This document shows, one piece after another, positions 50,352 to 57,135 of a stretch of 64,000 nt of DNA. The position numbers and the translations under genes are program-made. Source of the stretch: Nocardioides pini. GTDB lineage: Bacteria > Actinomycetota > Actinomycetes > Propionibacteriales > Nocardioidaceae. Location: positions 744,001 to 808,000 of the forward strand of contig NZ_JAPPUX010000001.1 in the NCBI RefSeq assembly GCF_026712185.1, in the 5' to 3' direction. The notes beneath the pieces were generated by a model. It saw only the letters and a list, made by a program, of their open reading frames with translations. It was not told the origin of the DNA and did no database searches. Numbering within the stretch: position 1 is the first letter of the stretch; each line of letters opens with the position of its first letter.

Positions 50352-51278
50352 TCACGATCTCAATACCCAGGTTGTCGAACGCCTGGCCTGCTCGTAGACG
50401 GCCTCGACCTGCGCGTCGGTGAGCCGTGTCGACTGCTTGCCAAGCCATCGGACCGCCTGGCGGCGGTACTTCACGTGCACGCTACTGCCGTCCTTCTCGC
50501 CGGGTTCGGTCTTGATGGTGATGTCCTCCACGCCGAACAGGATGATGAGCGCGTCGACGGGGACTTCGAAGCCGACGGCCGCGGTGAGAATCTGGATTGC
50601 GCGCATCGCCTCGAATCGGCTGTTTCGGATGTAGGGCTCGATGTGGCCGTTGACGCGGAGCTGGTCCTTGCCGACCCAGATCTTCGCGCCGGGGTGGTGC
50701 TTGGCGTTGATGGTGAAGACGCCGGCTGGCCCGATGACCAGGTGGTCGATGTCTGAGCCGCGGTCTCCGACTGGGACTGCATGCAGCACACGCCAACGCG
50801 GGTCCTTGCGTGTCAGTTTCTCCAGCTGCTCGCCCACGGCCTCCTCGCCGTCGGCGCCGATGCGCCAGGCCCGCTCGTCGGTGTGCACGTTCAGCAGTCG
50901 ACCTAGACGGGAGCGGATCGGGTGAGCCTCCTTGCGGGCCTCCCACTCTTCTTCGGCTCGTTCACGTGCGAGCTGGCCGGGTTGGTGAGCGGCAAGATCC
51001 GTCCAGATGGCCTCCACGGCCGTCGTCGCGTCGTCGGTTTCGAGGCGCCCGACTCGGCTCGGCGGCAAGGACGGTCGATAGGTGACGGTCGCGCCGTCAA
51101 CGGCGGAGTCGTCGCGCAGGTGGGCGTCGACCAGTTCGGTCAACAGAATGGCGTCGGCGGGATCGGCTGGGTGGTCGACTCCGGTGGTGTTATCCCGGTA
51201 GCCGAGCTTCCGTGCGTTGACAGTCACGTACAGACGGTCGTGGCCGTAGCGCTTCCAGGGTGTGATCGCGACGTTCAT
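50352..51278 (-). CDS. NERD domain (nuclease-related) protein
   Basis: A 308-residue protein. The N-terminal part (AITPWKRYGHDRLYVTVNARKLGYRDNTTG) is typical of actinobacterial NERD proteins. The NERD core follows: WRIGADGEEAVGEQLEKLTRKDPRWRVLHAVPVGDRGSDIDHLVIGPAGVFTINAKHHPGAKIWVGKDQLRVNG, with D-I-D-H and N-A-K-H matching the PD-(D/E)xK-like nuclease positions. NERD proteins are suspected in DNA processing or defence. An in-frame ATG at 51290 is an alternative start. Confidence 0.88.
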   Translation of the reverse strand: MNVAITPWKRYGHDRLYVTVNARKLGYRDNTTGVDHPADPADAILLTELVDAHLRDDSAVDGATVTYRPSLPPSRVGRLETDDATTAVEAIWTDLAAHQPGQLARERAEEEWEARKEAHPIRSRLGRLLNVHTDERAWRIGADGEEAVGEQLEKLTRKDPRWRVLHAVPVGDRGSDIDHLVIGPAGVFTINAKHHPGAKIWVGKDQLRVNGHIEPYIRNSRFEAMRAIQILTAAVGFEVPVDALIILFGVEDITIKTEPGEKDGSSVHVKYRRQAVRWLGKQSTRLTDAQVEAVYEQARRSTTWVLRS

Positions 51279-51342
51279 GTCGGGCACCATGCGCGCCAGT
51301 GGACCCGAGCTGGAGCCCGCGTCCACTGGACGGGCCACGGGC

Positions 51343-51618
51343 TCAGTTCTCGCAGGCGGTCCCGTCCTTGTCGCGGTCCAGCGAGCGGTAGTTGGTCCAG
51401 TAGACCTGAACAGCGAGCTTCGAGGTGTTCGGCCGGCTGTACCCGTCGCGGACGGCCTTGGCCGCGGCGACCGGACCCTTGGCGACCCCGTTGGGCCACT
51501 TCGCGGTGAGCGCATCGCAGCTCCGGAACACCGGGGCGGCGGCCTCCGCGGCGACCGGGACGGACATCGCTGCGGTCGTGGCGATGGCGGTCAGGGCAAG
51601 GGCGAAGCTGCGCTTCAT
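51343..51618 (-). CDS. Secreted excalibur calcium-binding domain protein
   Basis: A 91-residue exported protein. The signal peptide (KRSFALALTAIATTAAMSVPVAAEAAA) leads to an excalibur domain, FRSCDALTAKWPNGVAKGP..., ending LDRDKDGTACEN, with the Dx-D-x-DG-x-xCE calcium-loop and paired cysteines. A good GGAG lies before ATG 51618. It is a paralogue of the next gene. Confidence 0.92.
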   Translation of the reverse strand: MKRSFALALTAIATTAAMSVPVAAEAAAPVFRSCDALTAKWPNGVAKGPVAAAKAVRDGYSRPNTSKLAVQVYWTNYRSLDRDKDGTACEN

Positions 51619-51852
51619 TGAGATCTCCTCCGTAGTAGCTGTCCAGGAAATCCTGACTGACCGCTTGCCCGCCTGCAGGAGAACGGGAAAACGCGGGTGA
51701 AGTTCGCGTTGCCCCATCCCGATCGGCCGAGTCCTTCACCGACACATCAATTAGGCAGCCCCCGAGATTGACCGAAAGCGGTACGGCATATATCCCTCAG
51801 CTGTCCCGATCCCGGTTACGTCAGAGTGGACGACCACAGGATGAGCGCAACT

Positions 51853-51870
51853 GTTGCCGGCGCCGGCAAC
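51853..51870 (-). terminator. Perfect 18-bp palindrome after the second excalibur gene
   Basis: GTTGCCGGCGCCGGCAAC lies 16 bases past the stop of the minus-strand gene at 51886. It is most likely a terminator-type stem (with a GGCGCC centre) rather than an operator, given its position. Confidence 0.5.
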
Positions 51871-51885
51871 GCCCTCGAAGCCGCG

Positions 51886-52179
51886 TCAGGCTGTCTCGCA
51901 AGCTGTCCCGTCGTGGTCGCGGTCGAGGTTCGTGTCGTTGGCCCAATAGACCTTCTGCGCACGGTCGCTGTAGGCGGGCATCGCGTTTCCCTGGGATACC
52001 TGCTTCTTTGCGGCCTTCTTGCTCTTGGCCACGCCGTACTTGAAGTCCTTGTGCAGCTTCGTGCAGGACGAGTAAGTCTTGGGCGCGGCCTGCGCTGATT
52101 CGTTGACAGCGATCACGGTCATGGGGGTGGCCACCAGCACCGCAACAGCCGACGCTGCACGGACGCCAAGCGCTCGCAT
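51886..52179 (-). CDS. Secreted excalibur calcium-binding domain protein
   Basis: A 97-residue exported protein. The signal peptide ends QAAPK. The excalibur domain is YSSCTKLHKDFKYGVAKSKKAAKKQV... and ends NLDRDHDGTACETA. AAAGGAGAGG precedes ATG 52179. It is a diverged tandem paralogue of 51343-51618 with its own ribosome-binding site. The 267-base gap between the two holds a palindrome but no gene. Confidence 0.92.
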   Translation of the reverse strand: MRALGVRAASAVAVLVATPMTVIAVNESAQAAPKTYSSCTKLHKDFKYGVAKSKKAAKKQVSQGNAMPAYSDRAQKVYWANDTNLDRDHDGTACETA

Positions 52180-52418
52180 GAACCTCTCCTTTTGGCGAGG
52201 GAACGTGCTTCTGAGGGTACGACTGCCAGGCCCTCAGCGACAGACCCGTCAGCGTCAGGTCATCGCATCCGTGACCCGCGTGTGCGTAGACCTGATCGCA
52301 ATGGTGGTCCCCTTTCGGCCCCTTTTGGTCACGGCGTCGGTGAGCCCTCGCGGGGATAGACTTTCGGCGACCAAACGCTTGACGCTGTAGCGGCTCGGCC
52401 AGCTCACTGGGGGACGTC

Positions 52419-53498
52419 ATGGGATTCGTGGCACGTAAGAGCTTCAAGGTCATGCCGGGCGTGCGTATGACGGTCAGCAAGAGCGGAATCAGCGCATCGG
52501 CTGGAGTTCCGGGCGCACGGATCAGCAAGAGCACCTCCGGGCGGACTACCCGGACGGTGGGGGTGCCGGGTACGGGGATCTACCACACCCAGTCTTCATC
52601 GTCGGGCCGGTCCTCGTCACAAACCCGACGCGGAGCCGGGACCGCAACCGCGCCGGTTGCCCAGGCGACGAAGCCAGGGTTCTTGGCCCCGAAGTGGGAG
52701 AAGGAACTCTACAAAGCGGTTACGAGCAGCCGCTTCGAGGAGCTCCCACGAATCGCCCAGACTTACCCCGAGGCGGCAGTAGTTGCTGCCACCCTCGAGG
52801 GCCTCCTCGCCATGGAGGGCGGCGACAGTGACCGGGCACTCGAGGTGTGCCGGTGGGCATGGGCAAACGGCGGAGAACTCGACGACCATCCGTTCACCCG
52901 CAAGTACCTGGGCAGCAGCGAGGTGACCGTGACGGTAGCCAGGGGCGTGTCAGCCACGCTGCCCATCAGCCGGGACGCGCTCGGGCTGGCACTTGCCGAA
53001 CTCGAGCAGTCGGCGGGCAATCTGGAAGCTGCGGTAGCTGTGGTGGAACAGCTTGACCCTTCCCCAGTGGCGGCCTTGTCCCTGTGCGAGTTGTACGGAG
53101 CCCAAGGCCAGCATGACGCGGTCGTCGACGTCACGAACGGCTTACGGAACGAGGATGATCCGACGGCGCTGCTCTTGGCTCTCCGCGGCGTAGCTCTACG
53201 AGAACTCGGCCATCTCACAGCGGCGCGCGAGGCGTTTAAGGAGGCACTCAAGTCCAAGTCCCGCGACGCGGCCATACGCCACTTCGCCCTCGTCGGGCGG
53301 GCAAGGACGTACCTCGCCGAGAACAAACGAAGCATGGCCAAGAAGGACTTGGAGCGCGTGCTCGGTGAGGACGCCAACTATCCCGGCGTCCAGGAGCTCT
53401 TAGTGGGCATCCAAGCCCGAGCGCTCGACAACGTGTGGGGATCTCGTGCGTTGGTCGCCTCCGAGGGCAGTCGCCCGCCTGGCTCGAGGCAGCTGTAA
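52419..53498 (+). CDS. DUF4236 protein with TPR-like C-terminal half
   Basis: A 359-residue protein. The N-terminal DUF4236 (VARKSFKVMPGVRMTVSKSGISASAGVPGARISKSTSGRTTRTVGVPGTGIYHT) is a short beta domain of unknown function. After a Ser/Ala linker the remainder is helical with TPR-like pairs (EGLLAMEGGDSDRALEVCRWAWANGG, LALRGVALRELGHLTAAREAFKEALKSKSRDAAIRHFALVGRARTYLAENKRSMAKKDLERVL). It is probably a protein-interaction adaptor. GGGGGA lies 7 bases before ATG 52419. Confidence 0.8.
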   Translation: MGFVARKSFKVMPGVRMTVSKSGISASAGVPGARISKSTSGRTTRTVGVPGTGIYHTQSSSSGRSSSQTRRGAGTATAPVAQATKPGFLAPKWEKELYKAVTSSRFEELPRIAQTYPEAAVVAATLEGLLAMEGGDSDRALEVCRWAWANGGELDDHPFTRKYLGSSEVTVTVARGVSATLPISRDALGLALAELEQSAGNLEAAVAVVEQLDPSPVAALSLCELYGAQGQHDAVVDVTNGLRNEDDPTALLLALRGVALRELGHLTAAREAFKEALKSKSRDAAIRHFALVGRARTYLAENKRSMAKKDLERVLGEDANYPGVQELLVGIQARALDNVWGSRALVASEGSRPPGSRQL

Positions 53499-53606
53499 TT
53501 GGTCGATCAAGACACGTACCCATCGCGGACGCGCGGAGTGGCGACATCCTTGTCGGGGGTGGCAGCGAGGGCGTAGCTGAGGGAAGAAGGGGCATCGACC
53601 GATGTT

Positions 53607-53628
53607 CAGCCGAGACTCAAGTCGGCTG
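53607..53628. terminator. Hairpin between convergent TPR-like and recombinase genes
   Basis: CAGCCGA (53607-53613) and TCGGCTG (53622-53628) form a perfect 7-bp stem with an 8-base loop. The rest of the 165-base gap shows nothing else. Confidence 0.5.
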
Positions 53629-53663
53629 CAACGCCTGAGCATGCGCCAACAAGAAACGCGCTG

Positions 53664-54569
53664 TCAGACGCCGGCGACGTAGGCGGTGAGGAAGTGGACG
53701 CCGTGACGGTCGAGGTTCCCGCGGGCCCGGTCGTAGTGCTCAGTGGTTCGTGGGTCGGCGTGTCGGGCGAGGATCTGGGCGTCGCGTAGCGGGACGCCAG
53801 CGTCGAGGGCGTTGGTGATGGCGGCGTGTCGGAGCGAATGTGGGCTGATGTGACGTGGGATGGCCGCTGCTTTCGCGATGCGGGCCACCATTCGGTAGGC
53901 ATCTCGGCGGTCGATGGGGTTGCCCGACACCGGGCGCAGAATCAGCCGTCCCTCGGTACGGTCGCCGCGGCAGGCCTCGAGGACGCGCAGCACGGGCACG
54001 GTGATCGGCATGGTGGCTGGCTTGTCGCCCTTCCCAACGAGGTGAAGCACTCGATGCCCGCGCAGTGTTTCCGCATAGTCCTCGATCCGCACCGCGGCTG
54101 CCTCGGATGCTCGTAGGGCGTTGATGCCGAGCAGGAAGGCCAGCGCTCCGTGATGGACGGTGAGGGTCTGGGCGACTTGTAGGAAGCGGATGAGCTCGAG
54201 GCGGTCCAGTCCTTGGGTGCGGGATTCGTCGCGGTGCACCCGTGGCAGGCGTGCGTAGACGGCCGGGTCGGACACGATGAGTCCGTCGATGTGGGCGTAC
54301 TTGAAGTAGCCGCGGACGGCATGCATCGAAGTGACGACAGAGGACGCGATCAGCCCGGCTTGTCCGAGGTGTCGGATGTAGAGCTCGATGTGCGCGCGCT
54401 GGTTCCCAACGAGTGGATCGAGGGTGTTGGTCTCGCACCAGGCGAACCAGCGTCGCAGTTGCGAGGCGTACAACGTGTGGGTGTGCCCGGAGTAGCGGGC
54501 GAGGTACGAGACGGCCGCGAGCTGGGCAGGCGTCATCGCGTCGGGCTGGAACGGCAGGATCGTGTTCAT
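53664..54569 (-). CDS. Tyrosine recombinase (site-specific integrase)
   Basis: A 301-residue XerC/D-like recombinase. The N-terminal SAM-like core-binding domain (HTLYASQLRRWFAWCETNTLDPL...) is followed by a catalytic domain with all five key residues: Arg in GINALRASEAAAV, Lys in VGKGDKPATMPI, His-x-x-Arg in ISPHSLRHAAI, His in ILARHADPRTTEHYDRAR and nucleophile Tyr in the same string. It appears active. ATG 54569 has AGGTGA upstream; GTG 54578 is an alternative. It may have mobilised the surrounding accessory genes, but I found no attachment repeats. Confidence 0.9.
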   Translation of the reverse strand: MNTILPFQPDAMTPAQLAAVSYLARYSGHTHTLYASQLRRWFAWCETNTLDPLVGNQRAHIELYIRHLGQAGLIASSVVTSMHAVRGYFKYAHIDGLIVSDPAVYARLPRVHRDESRTQGLDRLELIRFLQVAQTLTVHHGALAFLLGINALRASEAAAVRIEDYAETLRGHRVLHLVGKGDKPATMPITVPVLRVLEACRGDRTEGRLILRPVSGNPIDRRDAYRMVARIAKAAAIPRHISPHSLRHAAITNALDAGVPLRDAQILARHADPRTTEHYDRARGNLDRHGVHFLTAYVAGV

Positions 54570-54770
54570 CGGTGTCACCTGGCGGAGTCGGGCAAGCCCC
54601 GACCTGGCCCGCCGAATGAGGACGAGGCACTTGCCTGACGCTATGGCCGTCCTGTTGCCTAAAAGTCAGGTCGCGACATGCATCGCGGCGGAGTGACGCA
54701 CCTCCGACAAGCGCGGCCGCGGAACGCATACCCAACGATGCAACCGCGTCCGATACCTCGAGCCGCTTGG

Positions 54771-55201
54771 TCACATGCCTTGAGTAATGACTTTTGCAAT
54801 AACCTCGGATGAGACATCTTTGCCGACGCCACCGAAGATTCCGCGGCCGAGCGCAGCTTCCCCTTCCTGGTCGGCTCTGTCTCCGCCTCCGCTGCTTCGA
54901 CGAAGGCTGCCGCCAGTCTGTCCGTCAGACTTTCTGGTGTCGGCCATGCGCCGACGGTCCGGCGTGCATGGCCGGTGACCCCTCCAACGAGGTGGTAGAA
55001 GCCGTTGGCGTATGGGCGTCCCACCTCGATGAACGGAGGATTCTCGTTCTTGAGCGCGAAGATGGCTCGCTGGACATCGTCCATGTCTAGCCCGGTGTCG
55101 TCGACCAGTTGCTGCGCTCCAACTGGTGAACGCTTCTGATCCGCCAATCTGACGATTGACTCAAGTACAGGTAGGTCCCGATTCTCCCAAGTCGACTGCA
55201 T
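54771..55201 (-). pseudogene. Winged-helix-like actinobacterial protein, apparently frameshifted
   Basis: The gene starts at ATG 55201 (MQSTWENRDLPVLESIVRLAD...), followed by a small winged-helix-like region (PVGAQQLVDDTGLDMDDVQRAIFALKNE) and GHARRTVGAWPTPESLTDRLAAAFVEAAEAE. After TRKGK the open frame runs into unlikely Cys/Arg-rich sequence. The neighbouring frame instead gives GIFGGVGKDVSSEVIAKVITQGM and a stop at 54771-54773, the helical tail expected for this family. One missing base, probably in the C4 run at 54860-54863, explains the break. Restored length is 143 residues. A sequencing error is possible. Confidence 0.65.
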
Positions 55202-55358
55202 GAAGAGCGATCCTAGGTGTTGAGGTTGGCATTCGCTTCGCGTGCACAGGGACGCGATGTCAAAGCGGCGTCGCGAGAAGCGGGTTGAGCAGCAGAGCGC
55301 TGCCAGCGCGCGGCGGAATGCCGTACGTCGCAATCAAAGGCATCGAGGCGAAAGACAG

Positions 55359-56696
55359 CTACGTTCCTAGCAGCTTACGAAGGTCCTCACTGCCTCGTGC
55401 AACGCGGTAGTCGCTGAGGATTCGGCGGCTCGGTGCCTTCGACAGCGCAGCTCGGTCTAGTAGCGCGCACAACAGGGCGACTTGCGCGGACCACGAGAGC
55501 AACCTGAGTTCATCTGGATCGCGAGCGAAAGACGGATCGTGCTTCACGCTGTTATAGGTGTCCTGAATGCGTTCGCCCCATGTCGCGTAGTCGCCAACAA
55601 GTGCAAGGAAGGGGCTCCCGACACGCCTTGCTAGGGCCTCAGCCGGCGTCGGCGCAGTCGCCTTCTTGGCCCAAGTGGCGCCTGCTTTGCGGTTTGCGGC
55701 GACGTAAATCTCGATGGCAGCAGCCAACTCCAGCAGTCGAGAAGGTTGACGGGAGCCGCCGTAGCGGTGCCCGGAGGAGATTGACTGAGCTACATCGGAA
55801 AACTGGTCGCGAAGCCTCAACCACCGACGTAGGCCAGCCGAGCCACCGAGATCGGCGAGTCGGAAGAGCGGCGTCGATTCCTGTCGGCGTGAGACGCCGA
55901 GTCCATGTGGCGGCCGCACCATGGTGTCTTGAAGCCACAGGTAGGAACGGCCTGCGCTGGGGTCAGCGCCGTCAACGACGGCTCGTCCCGACTGGGCAGG
56001 TACAAACCGGTCATAGGTCATATTCAGCAAGTCTTGGATGCCGACAAGCAGATGCCTGAACTGGTGGAACGGACGTGGGCGCTTGACAGTGAGTGTGATC
56101 GAGAGCCCCGTGCTCAAGTTCGTTGTCGAGCCGTCCTCGGAGGTCGACCAGTCAGGCTCCAAAATCAACTCGTAAGATCCGTACTTCCCGCCGTTTGCTG
56201 CGGGATCGGCCTTCAGCGTGAACTGGGCCTCGGTCAGCAGATGCGTATGCGGGTCGGACTTGAACTTCGTGTGCAGCGTCGATAGGGCGGCGAAGTCGAG
56301 GCCTTCAGAAAAGACGAGAGATGCAGACGTCAGATTGCTGCTCCGAGCCGTGTGCAAGTCGACGGCGCTGATCACGGATCGAGCGCGGTAGCGTCGCACT
56401 GACGCTTTGGAACCGCCGAAGTGTCCCGTTCGACCGGCACTCATCAAGTCCGGAACTAAGATTCCGGACTTCTCAGTCGACCCAAACAAGGCCACCGGCC
56501 GTGAGGATGTGGGCATCAAGATGCCCGGTAGCACCTCGGCCTCATCCAACGCCCGGACCTGCACGAACGAATCGGGCGCTTGGGAGATGTAGCCGCGCTC
56601 GATGATCGCGTCACGGAGGTCAACCTTGTGGTCGTCCTGGGGCCAGAAGAAGCCAACGTTGCCTTCGAGGACTTCGCTGCTCGGATCCTTCGCCAT
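55359..56696 (-). CDS. ApeA-like HEPN protein, candidate anti-phage effector
   Basis: A 445-residue protein. The N-terminal half (EGNVGFFWPQDDHKVD, VLPGILMPTSSRPVALFGSTEKSG, TASVRRYRARS-like strands, and SLVFSEGLDFAALS) follows the pattern of the ApeA N-terminal domain. The C-terminal half is helical with WGERIQDTYNSVKHDPS near the end, a HEPN-like N-x-x-KH site in which the usual Arg is replaced by Tyr. ApeA proteins are abortive-infection RNases. Identification is by pattern only. ATG 56696 is chosen over GTG 56717. Confidence 0.5.
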   Translation of the reverse strand: MAKDPSSEVLEGNVGFFWPQDDHKVDLRDAIIERGYISQAPDSFVQVRALDEAEVLPGILMPTSSRPVALFGSTEKSGILVPDLMSAGRTGHFGGSKASVRRYRARSVISAVDLHTARSSNLTSASLVFSEGLDFAALSTLHTKFKSDPHTHLLTEAQFTLKADPAANGGKYGSYELILEPDWSTSEDGSTTNLSTGLSITLTVKRPRPFHQFRHLLVGIQDLLNMTYDRFVPAQSGRAVVDGADPSAGRSYLWLQDTMVRPPHGLGVSRRQESTPLFRLADLGGSAGLRRWLRLRDQFSDVAQSISSGHRYGGSRQPSRLLELAAAIEIYVAANRKAGATWAKKATAPTPAEALARRVGSPFLALVGDYATWGERIQDTYNSVKHDPSFARDPDELRLLSWSAQVALLCALLDRAALSKAPSRRILSDYRVARGSEDLRKLLGT

Positions 56697-57135
56697 GGCG
56701 CCGGTCACTCTAGCCACTTGGGTACTCGTTCACGTTAGGACTCGCGGCGGTCTGCAGCAAGCAGTTGCCCGCTGCTACATCGCGAGGGGCTCTTCGAATC
56801 GGCATGGGTGGCGCAACCTCACCAACGCTGCGCCAATGCCTGCTCCCATCGCTTGTCCGAGGTGTCTGCGATGCCTCGGCCTGCGCACATCGCATCGCGA
56901 TCAAGATTCGTCGCCGACGGATCGCTCAACCTGCTCGAGGACCTGGCCGCTGGTCCACCTGGTCCGTGTATGACCAGCGCCGGAAGTGGCCAGTCGAACA
57001 GGTCCTGAGAGCGGCGATCACAGAGTCGCTGCGACACGACCAGCTCACCAGTAAAGGATCCACGAGTTTAGCGATCAGTTGTTCAAACGAGTAGTGGCCG
57101 CCCGACGCGCGATAGATCGGTTGGTGGTGCCAACT
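56697..57135. other. About 440-base gap without a recognised gene
   Basis: It separates two minus-strand defence-type genes. A weak stem, GTTGG-TGGTG-CCAAC (57120-57134), lies right after the ATPase stop. No domain-like frame on either strand was recognised; a decayed gene or an untranslated RNA cannot be excluded. Confidence 0.4.

Noticed and set aside
54659..54770. The natural C-terminus of the open frame starting at 55201
   Set aside because: Cys/Arg-rich tail with no family character; the adjacent frame gives the expected helical ending.
53664..54770. tRNA or attachment site next to the recombinase
   Set aside because: No cloverleaf or flanking direct repeat could be recognised by eye.
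53740..54774. A 344-codon open frame overlapping the recombinase gene on the same strand
   Set aside because: It is a frame-shadow of the recombinase, which has all five catalytic residues in its own frame.
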